From positions 2,688,001 through 2,752,000 of the forward strand of contig NZ_CP117516.1 of assembly GCF_028621955.1 (NCBI RefSeq): a DNA stretch of 64,000 bases, given 5' to 3'. The position numbers and the translations under genes are program-made. The stretch is from Erythrobacter sp. BLCC-B19 (lineage in GTDB: Bacteria; Pseudomonadota; Alphaproteobacteria; Sphingomonadales; Sphingomonadaceae). Numbering within the stretch: the stretch's first letter is position 1; each line of letters begins with the position of its first letter. The notes under the pieces are model-generated. The model did no database searches and had not been told where the DNA came from. It was given only the letters and a program-made list of their open reading frames with translations. Positions 47,809-57,383 of this stretch are shown piece after piece.

Positions 47809-49241
47809 CGGAATGGCGGCTCGTTGAAGGCGCGCAGCTTGCGGCTGTGCAAGCGGTCGCCCTCGTCGCGCAGCATGGCGCAGGCGACGATGCCCATTTG
47901 CAGGTGGGCGGCGATAGCTTCCTCGTAGAACTTGTTGGCCTGCCCGGGCAGCTTGATCTCGCCGTGGAGCGGCTTGTCCGAGACGCACAGCAGCGTCCCG
48001 TAGGGCACCCGGAAGCGGTAGCCCTGCGTGGCGATGGTGGCGCTCTCCATGTCGATGGCGATCGCGCGGCTTTGCGAGAAGCGCTTCGCCGATGACGAGT
48101 AGCGCAGCTCCCAGTTGCGGTCGTCGGTCGTGACAACCGTGCCGGTGCGCATCCGCTGCTTGAGGTTCGCGCCCTGCACACCCGCGACCTTTTCGGCCGC
48201 GAAGGCCATCGCCTGCTGCACTTCGGCAATCGGCGGGATCGGCACTTCGGGCGGGAGCACGGGATCGAGCACGTGATCGTCGCGCAGGTAGGCGTGGGCC
48301 AGCACGAAGTCGCCGATCTTCTGGGTCGAACGAAGCCCGCCGCAGTGGCCGATCATTAGCCAGGCGTGGGGGCGCAGCACCGCGAGGTGATCGCAGATCG
48401 TCTTGGCGTTGGAGGGGCCGACGCCGATATTCACCAGCGTGATCCCGCGCCCGTCCTCGCGGATCAGGTGATAGGCGGGCATCTGGTGCCGGCGCCAAGC
48501 GGTGTCGTTCAATTGATCCTGCGCGTGAGTGGTCGGCTCGCGGATGTCGAGCCCCGCCGCCCCGGTCAGCGCGACATAGCCATCCGTGCCGATCTGCGCC
48601 GCACCCCAGTTCACGAATTCATCGACATAGCGGTGATAGTTCGTAAACAGGATGAAGTCCTGAAAGTCGCTGACCTCGCTGCCGGTATAGTGCTTCAGCC
48701 GCGCGAGCGAGTAATCGGTGCGCAGACCATCAAACAGCGACAGCGGAATGTCCGAGGTGCCATCGAGCTCAATCCCGTCGGCCAGCTCGTCGCCGATCAG
48801 CGCAAGATCGGTCGAAGGGAAGTGCGCGGCGATATCCTGAGGCGAAATGCCGACCATCGCGGCGCCTGCCTCACCATCGAGGACATAGGGGAAGGGGATT
48901 TCCTGACGCGACCGTTCGACCGTGACATCGACCTCGTATTCGGCGGCGATCAGGGTCAGCTGCTCGGTCAGGTAATGCGCGAAGAGATCGGGGCGGGTGA
49001 TGGTGGTGGCATAGGTACCGGGCATCTCGAGCCGGCCGAATGCGCGGCTGCGATCGCGCGGGGCGCCGACGCCGGCGTAGCGCAGGATGACCTGCGGGTA
49101 GGCATAGCTGCCATCCTCGCGCTTGCGGGCCGGCGGGACGGTGCCGTCACGCCCGAAGGCGATCACGTCGTCGCGCAGGGTGCGCACCGCGTCGTCGTAA
49201 TGCTGCTGCAGCTGGCTGAGGATGCTGGGAATGTCGATCAT
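47805..49241 (-). CDS. amn: AMP nucleosidase
   Basis: Amn splits AMP into adenine and ribose 5-phosphate. The 478-residue protein has the N-terminal AMP-nucleosidase domain and a C-terminal phosphorylase-like domain (GVGPSNAKTICDHLAVLRP, IGHCGGLRS, AIDMESATIA). The length is as in E. coli. It is followed by the SDR gene through a GTGA overlap and lies downstream of the rplI terminator. Confidence 0.94.
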   Translation of the reverse strand: MIDIPSILSQLQQHYDDAVRTLRDDVIAFGRDGTVPPARKREDGSYAYPQVILRYAGVGAPRDRSRAFGRLEMPGTYATTITRPDLFAHYLTEQLTLIAAEYEVDVTVERSRQEIPFPYVLDGEAGAAMVGISPQDIAAHFPSTDLALIGDELADGIELDGTSDIPLSLFDGLRTDYSLARLKHYTGSEVSDFQDFILFTNYHRYVDEFVNWGAAQIGTDGYVALTGAAGLDIREPTTHAQDQLNDTAWRRHQMPAYHLIREDGRGITLVNIGVGPSNAKTICDHLAVLRPHAWLMIGHCGGLRSTQKIGDFVLAHAYLRDDHVLDPVLPPEVPIPPIAEVQQAMAFAAEKVAGVQGANLKQRMRTGTVVTTDDRNWELRYSSSAKRFSQSRAIAIDMESATIATQGYRFRVPYGTLLCVSDKPLHGEIKLPGQANKFYEEAIAAHLQMGIVACAMLRDEGDRLHSRKLRAFNEPPFR

Positions 49242-49315
49242 GGCAGTTGTTCTGCTCCTTTGTTGTTATCGTTGTGTGGCAGCACCTTTGCGTGAGTGGG
49301 CGCTGTTTACAAGAA

Positions 49316-49346
49316 GGGCGCGAAGATCGAGGTGATCTTCGCGCCC
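49316..49346 (-). terminator. Terminator between rplI and amn
   Basis: A perfect 13-bp stem (GGGCGCGAAGATC at 49316-49328, GATCTTCGCGCCC at 49334-49346) has a 5-nt loop. On the minus strand it is followed by TTCTT, on the plus strand by TTTTT. It lies 33 bp after rplI and ends the rpsF-rpsR-rplI unit. Confidence 0.87.
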
Positions 49347-49379
49347 TTTTTGTAGTCTGTGGCCTGAGGGCCGGAAGGC

Positions 49380-49985
49380 TTAGGCGTCGTCGCCGCCTTC
49401 GAGCAGCTCGGCGGGGATTTCACCCGGCTCGAGGCTGGTGTCGATGCGGGTCGCTTCGGCCTGCTCTTCGATTTCGCGCTGTTCGTCGGCGAACATCGCG
49501 GCGAGCACGTCGACGCCTTCGCTCTGGAGCTTGGCTTCGTCGTCCGAACGGGCAACGTTGGCCTTCACGGTCACGCGCACTTCGGGGTGCAGGGCAACGG
49601 TGACGTTGTGCATCCCGATGTTCTTGATCGGCGCACCGAGGATCACCATGCGCTTGTCAACGCTGTGGCCCTGTTCGGCAAGCCCGGCGACGATGTCGCG
49701 CACGCTGACCGAACCGTAGAGCTGGCCGGCGTTCGAAGCAGCGCGGATCAGCACCACTTCTGCGCCTTCGACCTTCTGGCCCTGCGCTTCGGCGTCGCTG
49801 CGGCGGGCGGCGTTTTCGGCCACCAGACGCTCACGGTTGGCTTCGAAGACCTTCTTGTTGGCTTCGTTGGCGCGGAGCGCCTTCTTCTGCGGCAGCAGGA
49901 AGTTGCGCGCATAGCCGTCCTTCACGGTGACGATGTCACCGATCGCGCCGAGCTTTTCGATGCGCTCAAGGAGAATGATATCCAT
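49380..49985 (-). CDS. rplI: 50S ribosomal protein L9
   Basis: L9 bridges the 23S rRNA L1-stalk base. The first 150 or so of 201 residues are normal L9 ([32 protein letters not shown], split by the linker helix). The last 50 are an acidic tail ([15 protein letters not shown]...) absent from E. coli L9. It starts 14 bp after rpsR. Confidence 0.94.
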   Translation of the reverse strand: MDIILLERIEKLGAIGDIVTVKDGYARNFLLPQKKALRANEANKKVFEANRERLVAENAARRSDAEAQGQKVEGAEVVLIRAASNAGQLYGSVSVRDIVAGLAEQGHSVDKRMVILGAPIKNIGMHNVTVALHPEVRVTVKANVARSDDEAKLQSEGVDVLAAMFADEQREIEEQAEATRIDTSLEPGEIPAELLEGGDDA

Positions 49986-49999
49986 GTGTCCTTCTCCTC

Positions 50000-50224
50000 T
50001 TACTTCACGATGAAGGGCAGCAGGCCGATCTGGCGCGCGCGCTTGATCGCCTGAGCCAGTTCACGCTGCTTCTTCGCCGAGACGGCGGTGATGCGCGAAG
50101 GCACGATCTTGCCACGCTCGGACATGAAGCCCTGCAGCAGGCGCACGTCCTTGTAATCGATCTTGGGGGCGTCCTTGGCCGCGAACGGGCAGGACTTGCG
50201 GCGGCGGAAAAACGGGCGGGCCAT
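50000..50224 (-). CDS. rpsR: 30S ribosomal protein S18
   Basis: The 74-residue protein has the standard S18 core ([38 protein letters not shown]) with a basic N-terminus. Two cysteines of some S18 proteins are reduced to one (SCPFA). The ATG shares one base with the rpsF stop (TGATG). Confidence 0.95.
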   Translation of the reverse strand: MARPFFRRRKSCPFAAKDAPKIDYKDVRLLQGFMSERGKIVPSRITAVSAKKQRELAQAIKRARQIGLLPFIVK

Positions 50225-50589
50225 CAGTCGCGCTCCTCACGGGTTTCGCGGCGCTTACGCTCGCGTTCGTTCTTGCGCATCATGACGCTCGGGCCTTCCT
50301 CGTGGGCGTCCACGCGGATGGTCATGTAGCGGATGACGTCTTCGTTGATGCGGGTCTGGCGCTCGAGCTCTGCAACGACCGCGCCGGGGGCGTCGATGTT
50401 GAGCAGCACGAAGTGCGCCTTGCGGTTACGCTCGATCTTGTAGGCAAGCGACTTGAGGCCCCAGGTTTCGGTCTTGGTGACCTTGCCGTTGCCGGCTTCC
50501 ACGATTTCGGTGGCTTGCGCCGCCAGCGCGTCAACCTGAGCCTGGCTCAGGTCCTGACGCGCAAGAAAGACGTGCTCGTAGAGCGCCAT
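50224..50589 (-). CDS. rpsF: 30S ribosomal protein S6
   Basis: The 121-residue protein starts [19 protein letters not shown] and has the S6 fold with an extended basic C-terminus ending [11 protein letters not shown]. In bacteria with RimK the S6 end is the glutamylation site; here it ends in Asp after Glu-Glu-Arg. The start at 50589 is supported by family alignment. The frame continues upstream without similarity. Confidence 0.95.
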   Translation of the reverse strand: MALYEHVFLARQDLSQAQVDALAAQATEIVEAGNGKVTKTETWGLKSLAYKIERNRKAHFVLLNIDAPGAVVAELERQTRINEDVIRYMTIRVDAHEEGPSVMMRKNERERKRRETREERD

Positions 50590-50626
50590 CTTGCGTCCTT
50601 TCACTTCCTGCCGATCGCTGGCTGAT

Positions 50627-50726
50627 CCGTTCCAGATGAACGGGGCCCCTCCGGCTTTCTTCGCTATCCGCAAGGGCGCATCCCATGCGAAGCGCGGCCC
50701 CTTACAGCTTTGGCGGTGAATTGCAA
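50627..50726 (-). promoter_or_regulatory. rpsF leader: hairpin and possible promoter
   Basis: On the minus strand, TTGCAA (50726-50721) and TAAGGG (50704-50699), 16 bp apart, may be a promoter. The leader then has GGGGCCCC and a hairpin CCGTTC/GAACGG (50627-50643). In many bacteria the rpsF leader binds the S6:S18 complex, but the conserved CCG bulge could not be confirmed here. The 208-bp gap to the divergent DUF808 gene has no other feature. Confidence 0.3.
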
Positions 50727-50797
50727 GTCTTGTCCGCAGGGAACCGGACGGGCAGTCGCCGGGTTTCACTTGCACGATTCGCATAAGGGGGAACCAC

Positions 50798-51736
50798 GTG
50801 CCGTCAGGACTGGTCGCACTGCTCGACGATATTTCGGTGATTGCCAAGGCGGCTTCGGCCTCGATCGACGATGTGGCGGTGGCCGCGGGCCGCGCGGGCA
50901 CCAAGACCGCGGGGGTGGTGATCGACGATGCGGCGGTGACGCCGAGCTACGTCACCGGGCTTTCCCCTGCGCGCGAATTGCCGATCATCTGGAAGATCAC
51001 CAAGGGCAGTCTGAAAAACAAGCTGCTGTTCCTGCTCCCAGCGGCGTTGCTGTTGTCGGAATTCCTGCCTCAGGCGATCACCTATCTCCTGATCGTTGGC
51101 GGCGCCTTCCTGTGCTATGAGGGCGCGGAGAAGGTGATGGAAAAGCTCGGTTTCGCTAAGCACGGCGAAACGCTTGAGGATGAGATCACCGACCCCGTCG
51201 CCTTCGAGAATGAACGCGTGGGCGGAGCGATCCGCACCGACTTCATCCTGTCGGCCGAGATCATGGCGATCGCGCTTGCCGAAGTCGCCGACGAGACCCT
51301 CGTGATGCGCGGCGCGGTGCTGGCGCTGGTGGCGGTCGCGGTGACGGTGGCGGTCTATGGCGCGGTCGGGCTGATCGTGAAGCTCGACGATATCGGCCTG
51401 CACCTCACCAAGCAGGCCAGCAAGGGCGCGCAAGGCTTCGGGCGGTTCCTGCTGCGCTTCGTGCCCAAGCTGCTGACCGCGCTCTCGATCATCGGCACGG
51501 CGGCGATGCTGTGGGTCGGCGGGCATATCGTGGTCGATTCCCTGCACAAGCTGGGCGTCGATTGGTTCTACGCCCCGATTCACGGGGCCGAGCACGCGGT
51601 ACACGAGATGGCAGGCGGGGTTGCCGGGTGGCTGATGGCGACCACGCTGTCGGCGATCTTTGGCCTGATCCTCGGCAGCATCATCGCCTTTGTCCTGCAT
51701 AAAGTGCTGGGTGTGGGCGCGGACAAGGCGCACTAA
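50798..51736 (+). CDS. DUF808 (YedI-like) membrane protein
   Basis: The 312-residue protein starts with GTG. It has about six to seven membrane helices and the family's [22 protein letters not shown]-terminus (shown here as two overlapping parts), DDAAVTP and YEGAEKV. The function is unknown. It is 11 bp before the GST gene, so probably co-transcribed. Confidence 0.88.
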   Translation: MPSGLVALLDDISVIAKAASASIDDVAVAAGRAGTKTAGVVIDDAAVTPSYVTGLSPARELPIIWKITKGSLKNKLLFLLPAALLLSEFLPQAITYLLIVGGAFLCYEGAEKVMEKLGFAKHGETLEDEITDPVAFENERVGGAIRTDFILSAEIMAIALAEVADETLVMRGAVLALVAVAVTVAVYGAVGLIVKLDDIGLHLTKQASKGAQGFGRFLLRFVPKLLTALSIIGTAAMLWVGGHIVVDSLHKLGVDWFYAPIHGAEHAVHEMAGGVAGWLMATTLSAIFGLILGSIIAFVLHKVLGVGADKAH

Positions 51737-51747
51737 GCCTCCGCCCC

Positions 51748-52389
51748 ATGAGCAAACCAATTCTCTACACCTGCGCCCGTTCGCGCGGGCTGCGCGCAAC
51801 CTGGGCGGCGGAGGAAGCGGGGGTCGACATTGACCTCAGGATCCTCCCGTTCCCCCCGCGCTACCTTGCGCCTGAATACATGGCGATCAATCCGCTGGGC
51901 ACCGTGCCGATGCTGGTGGACGGCGAGACGCAGCTCACCGAAAGCTGCGCCATCGCCCAATACCTCGCCACGCGCGGCGGCTATACCGATCTTGCGATTG
52001 CACCGGGGGAGCGGGACTACGGCGAATATTGCGACTTCACCTACCACGCCGATGCGACGATCACCTTCCCGCAAACGGTCTATATGCGCTTCTGCCTATT
52101 CGAGAAGGACAAGGGCTTGCAGGAGGCCGGTCTCGCCTATGCCAAGTGGTTCCACAAGCGGCTGATCAAGGTCGAGCAGCGCCTCGCCACCCGCCAATAT
52201 CTGTGCGCCGACCGCTTCACTGTCGCCGACATCTGCGTTGGCTATGCGCTGATCCTCGCGCAAAGCGTCGGGCTGGATGACGGTGTGCCGGAGAGCCTCA
52301 AGGAATATCGCGCCCGTCTGATCGAGCGGCCTGCCTATCGCCGCGCGTATGAGCGAGAAGAGGCTGGGCGGCTCGCGCTGAAGGCCTAG
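51748..52389 (+). CDS. Glutathione S-transferase family protein
   Basis: The 213-residue protein has the thioredoxin-like N-terminal domain with PLGTVPMLVDG and the TESCAIAQYL segment for glutathione binding, and an all-helical C-terminal domain (FTVADICVGYAL). The class and substrate are unknown. Its stop overlaps the convergent methyltransferase stop by 4 bp (CTAG). Confidence 0.88.
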   Translation: MSKPILYTCARSRGLRATWAAEEAGVDIDLRILPFPPRYLAPEYMAINPLGTVPMLVDGETQLTESCAIAQYLATRGGYTDLAIAPGERDYGEYCDFTYHADATITFPQTVYMRFCLFEKDKGLQEAGLAYAKWFHKRLIKVEQRLATRQYLCADRFTVADICVGYALILAQSVGLDDGVPESLKEYRARLIERPAYRRAYEREEAGRLALKA

Positions 52390-53018
52390 TTTTCGGCCTT
52401 CCAGCCCCATGCGAGCACGCAGGGCAGGACGTTGAGCCATTCGAACCCGTCATCAACCCGGTCGAAATATTGCGCCGTCAGATCGCGCGCGACCTTGCTG
52501 AACTGGTAGGTCAGGAATGCCCCGCCGGGCCGAACCGCGCGCGCGGTGGCTGCCGCGATGCGCGGGCCGACCCCGTCGGGCAAGGTCGAGAAGGGCAGGC
52601 CGGAGAGCACGTAATCGGCATGGTCGTGGCCATGGGCGCGGATGATGTCTTCCACATCTTCGGCCGAGCCATGCACGGCAATGAAGCGGCTGTCTCCGAT
52701 GGTGCGCTTGAGATAGTCGATGAACAGCGGGTTGGTGTCGATCACGATCAGCGTGCCATCACGCGCCAGCCGGTCGAGCACGGGGCGGCAGAAGGTGCCC
52801 ACGCCCGGCCCATATTCGACGAACAGCTTGCAACGATCCCAATCGACCGGAGCAAGCATCTTGCGGATGGTGTAGCGCGAGGAAGGAATGATCGAGCCGA
52901 CCATCACCGGGTGTTCGACGAACCCCTGAATGAACACCCCCCAGGGGCCGAAAAACTGACGCACCTTGCGCTTGATGCGCGTCAGACGGCGTTCCCGGGT
53001 AAGCTCGTAACCTGCCAT
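52386..53018 (-). CDS. PmtA-like SAM-dependent methyltransferase
   Basis: The 210-residue protein has an amphipathic basic N-terminus, then HPVMVGSIIPSSRY, a sequence style seen in phospholipid N-methyltransferases (PmtA), and the SAM site VEYGPGVGTFC. PmtA enzymes methylate phosphatidylethanolamine toward phosphatidylcholine. The exact lipid is not shown by sequence alone. The 148 bp up to the acyl-CoA synthetase gene show no feature. Confidence 0.78.
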   Translation of the reverse strand: MAGYELTRERRLTRIKRKVRQFFGPWGVFIQGFVEHPVMVGSIIPSSRYTIRKMLAPVDWDRCKLFVEYGPGVGTFCRPVLDRLARDGTLIVIDTNPLFIDYLKRTIGDSRFIAVHGSAEDVEDIIRAHGHDHADYVLSGLPFSTLPDGVGPRIAAATARAVRPGGAFLTYQFSKVARDLTAQYFDRVDDGFEWLNVLPCVLAWGWKAEN

Positions 53019-53166
53019 GATCGATCAGTTTCCCTAGCCATGCCCCCGGCGTGAGGACCGATCTGCATGCCACTCGAAATTGCAAATCCTTGACCGGATT
53101 GCAAGGCTCAGGCGATGCGTTTTGTCGCTGTCCGTCAGACCGCCCGGCGCAGGCGACGAACCGCTT

Positions 53167-54708
53167 TCAGGCGGCCTGATCGGGCGTCACGGGCCGGGCC
53201 GAAAGCTCGCGCCGCAGCAGCTTGCCGATCGGATCGCGCGGCAGGCTGTCGACGAATTCGATATAGCGCGGGCGCTTGTATCCGGCGATCTGGCCCTTGA
53301 AGCGGGCCGTGATTGCCTCGCGGGTCAGCTGTGCGCCGGGTTTCAGCACCACGAAGGCCTTCACCGCTTCGCCCCATTGCCTGTCGGGCACCCCGCAGCA
53401 ACCTGCATCGGCGACTTCGGGCATGGCGGCAAAGACCGCGTCGACCTCGGCCGGATAGACATTCTCGCCACCGGTCTTGATCAGCTCCTTGGCGCGCCCC
53501 AACAGGTAGCCGCGCCCGCGATCATCCATCGAGCCAAGGTCGCCGGTGCGCAGCCAGCCAGCTCCAAGCGCCGCCTCTGAGGCTTCTGGGTTGCGCCAGT
53601 AGCCGAGCATCACCGATGGGCCCCTCAGGCACAACTCGCCCTCTTCGCCGGGAGGCAGGTGGTGGCCCTCGGGATCAAGCACGGTCATCGTCACGTGCGG
53701 GAGAGTCCAGCCGATCGAGCGCGGGGCTTCGATCATGTCGGGATAGTCGATGAAGGTCGCAAAGCCGCAAATCTCGGTCTGGCCGTAGCCGCCGACGACG
53801 CGCGCGTCCCACTCGCGCTCGATGAATTCGTACATTGTCGGTCGGCCCATGCCCGCGCCGCCGGTGTAATTGGTGAGCGGCATCCGCCCGCCGCGCACCG
53901 GATTCATGGCCTGCCACGGAAAGCAGATCGTGGGAAAGGCGCTGGTGGTGGTGCAGCCTTCGCGGTGGAGCAGATCGAGAATCGCGGCATTGTCGTCATC
54001 GCGGCCGGCAAAGACGCTCGTGCCTCCGCAGGCCAGCATCGCGGCGACCTGCTGCATCCCCACCACATGGAACAGCGGGTTGACCGAGAGCAGCACTTCG
54101 TCCGCGGTAAAGCGTCGATGCTGCGCAAAGCCCAGCGCGCTGGCGGCGACCGCGCTCCCCGCCTGCAGGCACCCCTTGGGTCGCCCGGTCGTGCCGCTGG
54201 TGTACATCATGTAGAGCGGGCGATCGGGGGCAAGCCCGAGGCCGAGGTCATAGGCGTGCGGCACTTGTCCGTGGGCGGTGAGGGCGGTGGTCTCGAAGAA
54301 GCCGTCGGCGGCATGGGCTTCGTCCACCGAGTGAACCTCGCCCGCCTCCGCCCCATCCAGCAGCGTGGCGAAGCGGGGGTTGACGAAGGTCATCGCGGGC
54401 TCGGCATTGCCGCAGATCCACGCCAGTTCGGCAGGCGCGAGCCGCCAGTTGAGCAGCACGGCAATCGCTCCGATCCTCCCGCAAGCGAGCAGGATCGTGA
54501 GGAACGGCGCGCCGTCCGTCAGCAGCAGGGCGATCCGGTCGCCCGGCGCGATCCCTCGCGCCAGCAGCCAGCGCGCGAGGTTGGTGACGCGCACATCGAG
54601 TTCGGCCCAGGTCAGGCGCTGGCTGCCGTCGACCGTGGCAAGGCGGTGCGCATGGCGCTGGGCGCAGTTGGCGAGTAGGGTGTCGAGGGAGAAGTCGCGC
54701 GGGTGCAT
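53167..54708 (-). CDS. Acyl-CoA synthetase (AMP-binding family)
   Basis: The 513-residue protein belongs to the ANL superfamily: the P-loop YTSGTTGRPKG, the GGYGQTE motif, the hinge region WLRTGDLGSMDDRG and the C-terminal lysine in RDPIGKLLRR. It activates a carboxylic acid as the acyl-CoA; chain length and substrate are unknown. It is a single gene or leads to pmtA downstream. Confidence 0.9.
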   Translation of the reverse strand: MHPRDFSLDTLLANCAQRHAHRLATVDGSQRLTWAELDVRVTNLARWLLARGIAPGDRIALLLTDGAPFLTILLACGRIGAIAVLLNWRLAPAELAWICGNAEPAMTFVNPRFATLLDGAEAGEVHSVDEAHAADGFFETTALTAHGQVPHAYDLGLGLAPDRPLYMMYTSGTTGRPKGCLQAGSAVAASALGFAQHRRFTADEVLLSVNPLFHVVGMQQVAAMLACGGTSVFAGRDDDNAAILDLLHREGCTTTSAFPTICFPWQAMNPVRGGRMPLTNYTGGAGMGRPTMYEFIEREWDARVVGGYGQTEICGFATFIDYPDMIEAPRSIGWTLPHVTMTVLDPEGHHLPPGEEGELCLRGPSVMLGYWRNPEASEAALGAGWLRTGDLGSMDDRGRGYLLGRAKELIKTGGENVYPAEVDAVFAAMPEVADAGCCGVPDRQWGEAVKAFVVLKPGAQLTREAITARFKGQIAGYKRPRYIEFVDSLPRDPIGKLLRRELSARPVTPDQAA

Positions 54709-54746
54709 ATGGCGCTCAGGCTACCGCTCGCAAGGCGCTGCGCCCA

Positions 54747-55034
54747 TCAGCGATTTTGCGAAGGGGCGCTGTCGAGATCATGCCCGCAGCGCGTGCAGAT
54801 GCGGTTGGGCCAGGGCACCACAAAAGGCCCGCGGAAATAGGCGTTCTTGCCGCATTGCGGGCAGTTGAAGCGCAGCATCGGAGCATTGACGATCAGCAGC
54901 AGCAGGATCGCAGCGGCAAAGGCAAGGGTCGAATGGCCCCAGACCTGATCGACCGTCACCACCAGCAACACGCCGAACGCCACCGCGCCCAGCATCCGCC
55001 AGCCATGGCGCACCGCACGGGCATAGAGGCTCAT
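54747..55034 (-). CDS. Small membrane protein with zinc ribbon
   Basis: The 95-residue protein has two hydrophobic helices (about residues 14-30 and 36-52) and then a zinc ribbon CPQCG...CTRCG with FRGPFVVPWPNR between. The ribbon probably faces the cytoplasm. It overlaps the mpl stop by 4 bp (ATGA), so it may be translated with mpl. No family was recognised. Confidence 0.77.
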   Translation of the reverse strand: MSLYARAVRHGWRMLGAVAFGVLLVVTVDQVWGHSTLAFAAAILLLLIVNAPMLRFNCPQCGKNAYFRGPFVVPWPNRICTRCGHDLDSAPSQNR

Positions 55035-56458
55035 GGCAGGCGGGCGAGGATCGAGCGGGCGAATTCGGTAAGGGTATCGTCGCGCGCGCCCATCACCACG
55101 ATCCGGTCACCGGGCTGGGCCAGTTCGGCGATCCGCGCCCCGCAATCCTCGCGCGCCGGGATATGCTCGGCCCGGCCGCCAGCCGCGTTGATGAGGCCGA
55201 CAATCCGCTCGCTGCCCTCGCTGCGGTCGACCGTCCCGCCGAAATAGACCGGATCGCAGAAAATGGTGATGTCATCCGGCCCCAGTTCGCGTGCGAAGGT
55301 CTGGGCAAGCTCCTTGCCCATTTGCCGGAGCGGGCCATAGCCGTGGGGCTGGAAGAAGGCGATCACGCGGCCAGGCGCGGCCTTCAGCGTGCGCAAGGTG
55401 GCAGCGCACTTTTCGGGGTTGTGCCCGAAATCGTCGATCACCGGGATGCCCGAAGGTGATGTGCCGACCACATCGAACCGCCGCGCCAATCCTGCGAAAC
55501 TGCGCAGCGCGTAAGCGGCATGGCCCACGCCGATCCCTGCCGCGCTCGCCGCTGCGATGGCGGCCAGCGCATTGGACAGATTGTGCAGCCCCGGCATCGG
55601 CAGGATCAGCGGGAAGACCTCGCGCTTGCGGTTGTCGATCACCGCTGCGCGCAGCCCCATTTCGCTCATGTCGATCGAATCCGGTTCGACCGTGATGTCG
55701 GCATCGCGCGCCTTGATCCCGAAGGTTACCCGCGCCCCCGCACGGGCCGCCAGATAGCCCGCCTCGGGACTGTCGAGATTGATCACCGCCGTCCCCGACC
55801 GGGCGACGAAATCGCCGAACAGCACCCGCAATTCCTCGATGCTCTTGTGATCGAGGCTGACGTTGAGCAGCACGCCGATGGTGGGGCGGTAGAGCGCGAT
55901 CGAGCCGTCGCTCTCGTCGACCTCGCTTACGAACAGGCCGGGCGACCCGATCCGGGCGCTGGCGAAGGGATTGGCGGGGGAGACGAAGTTCTTCATCACC
56001 GCACCATTCATCACCGTTGGATCGTGGCCGGCTTCGGTCAGGATCCAGGCGATCATCCCGGTCACGGTCGACTTGCCCGAGGTGCCGCCCACCGCAACCG
56101 AGAAATCGGCCGTGTTGAACAGGCGCGAGAGCAGCTCGGCGCGGCTCAGGCGCTCGCACCCCAGATCGCGGGCGCGGGCGACTTCGGGCACGGTGTCTTC
56201 GATCGCCGCCGAAGCGATCAGCACCTGATCGGGCGAGGTGACGCCGCTGCCGTCCTGGGGAAACAGGGCAAAGCCGCTGCGTTCCAGCCATGCGAACTTT
56301 TCGGGTGTGCGCCCCTGATCGCGGCTCCGATCCGACCCGGCGACAGGGTGGCCCAAGCCGTGGGCGATCTGCGCGAGCGGCAGCATACCGGACCCGCCGA
56401 TGCCACAGAAAAACAGCGGACGCCCCGCAAGCGACCCGGCCTTGACCCCGATATCCAT
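55031..56458 (-). CDS. mpl: UDP-MurNAc:L-Ala-gamma-D-Glu-mDAP ligase-like Mur ligase
   Basis: The 475-residue protein has the three Mur-ligase domains: FFCGIGGSGMLPLAQI (nucleotide site), the P-loop VGGTSGKSTVTGM, and DDFGHNPEKC with a C-terminal domain. The P-loop reads GTSGKST instead of MurC's GTHGKTT, which fits Mpl, the enzyme that reuses recycled tripeptide. The divergent neighbour ldcA is a recycling carboxypeptidase. Mpl rather than MurC is inferred. Confidence 0.85.
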   Translation of the reverse strand: MDIGVKAGSLAGRPLFFCGIGGSGMLPLAQIAHGLGHPVAGSDRSRDQGRTPEKFAWLERSGFALFPQDGSGVTSPDQVLIASAAIEDTVPEVARARDLGCERLSRAELLSRLFNTADFSVAVGGTSGKSTVTGMIAWILTEAGHDPTVMNGAVMKNFVSPANPFASARIGSPGLFVSEVDESDGSIALYRPTIGVLLNVSLDHKSIEELRVLFGDFVARSGTAVINLDSPEAGYLAARAGARVTFGIKARDADITVEPDSIDMSEMGLRAAVIDNRKREVFPLILPMPGLHNLSNALAAIAAASAAGIGVGHAAYALRSFAGLARRFDVVGTSPSGIPVIDDFGHNPEKCAATLRTLKAAPGRVIAFFQPHGYGPLRQMGKELAQTFARELGPDDITIFCDPVYFGGTVDRSEGSERIVGLINAAGGRAEHIPAREDCGARIAELAQPGDRIVVMGARDDTLTEFARSILARLP

Positions 56459-56514
56459 ATCCCGCTTGGTTATTGGCTTGCGTGCGCCCTGACAAGCGCC
56501 ATAGGCTGGGACTT

Positions 56515-57345
56515 ATGACGAATATCGCCATCTGCGCCCCTGCGACCCCGATCACCCCCGAACAGCGCGCAGCGTGCGAGGCGCTGGTGGCCGCCGAGTT
56601 TCCCGGCCACCGGCTGACCTTCCACGATCAATGCTTCGAGCGGGCCGGGCACTTTGCCGGCGATGATCTGCGGCGGCTGACCGCCTTGCTCGAATGTGCC
56701 AATGATCCCGCTTTCGATGTCGTGTGGTTCGCCAAGGGCGGTTACGGCTCCAACCGCATCGCCGAGGCGGCGGTGGCGCGGATGAACGCGAGCGCGCGAA
56801 CCAAGACCTATATCGGCTTTTCGGACTGCGGCTATCTGCTCGCCGCGCTGTACCGGGAAGGGATCGGGCAGTGCGTGCATGGCCACATGCCGGTGAGCGC
56901 GCGGTCGGACGGGGGCAAGGAGGCGATCCGCCGCGTCCTGCGCTGGCTGGAGGGCGATACCAGCGGATTGGAACCCAGTCTTGACGGAACGACGCCGGCG
57001 GTGGCCTTCAATCTCATCACCCTCGCCATGCTCAGTGGTACGCAGATGATGCCCGATCTCACCGGCCATGTGGTGATGGTCGAGGAAGTGGCCGAACATC
57101 TCTACTCGATCGACCGGCTGTTCTTTCACCTTGCCGGCACCCTGCCGCGCATTGCCGGCCTCAGGCTCGGCGCGGTCACCGATGTGCCGGAAAACTACGT
57201 CGAATTCGGCCAGAACGAGGAAGAGATCGCCCAGTTCTGGTGCGCGCGGATGGGCGTGCCATACCTTGGCCGTGCGCTGATCGGGCACACGTCTGCCAAC
57301 AGGGTTGTGCCCTTCGGCCTTGCCAGCCCGCCCGCACGGACGTAA
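56515..57345 (+). CDS. ldcA: LD-carboxypeptidase (S66 family)
   Basis: LdcA trims the terminal D-Ala from recycled tetrapeptides. The 276-residue protein has GGYGSNR and the nucleophile Ser103 in IGFSDCG, Glu190 in MVEE and His258 in LIGHTS. The Glu-His spacing of 68 equals that of the Pseudomonas enzyme. The start at 56515 (MTNIAICAPATP) is chosen. It is divergent from mpl with 56 bp between, so the pair likely shares control. Confidence 0.9.
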   Translation: MTNIAICAPATPITPEQRAACEALVAAEFPGHRLTFHDQCFERAGHFAGDDLRRLTALLECANDPAFDVVWFAKGGYGSNRIAEAAVARMNASARTKTYIGFSDCGYLLAALYREGIGQCVHGHMPVSARSDGGKEAIRRVLRWLEGDTSGLEPSLDGTTPAVAFNLITLAMLSGTQMMPDLTGHVVMVEEVAEHLYSIDRLFFHLAGTLPRIAGLRLGAVTDVPENYVEFGQNEEEIAQFWCARMGVPYLGRALIGHTSANRVVPFGLASPPART

Positions 57346-57383
57346 CGGCGCGGCCCAAAATCGTCAAAGCGATGGGGTCTGAA

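Noticed and set aside
55031..56458. Assignment of the Mur ligase as MurC
   Set aside because: The P-loop GTSGKST and the divergent ldcA neighbour fit Mpl better, and no division/cell-wall cluster is present.
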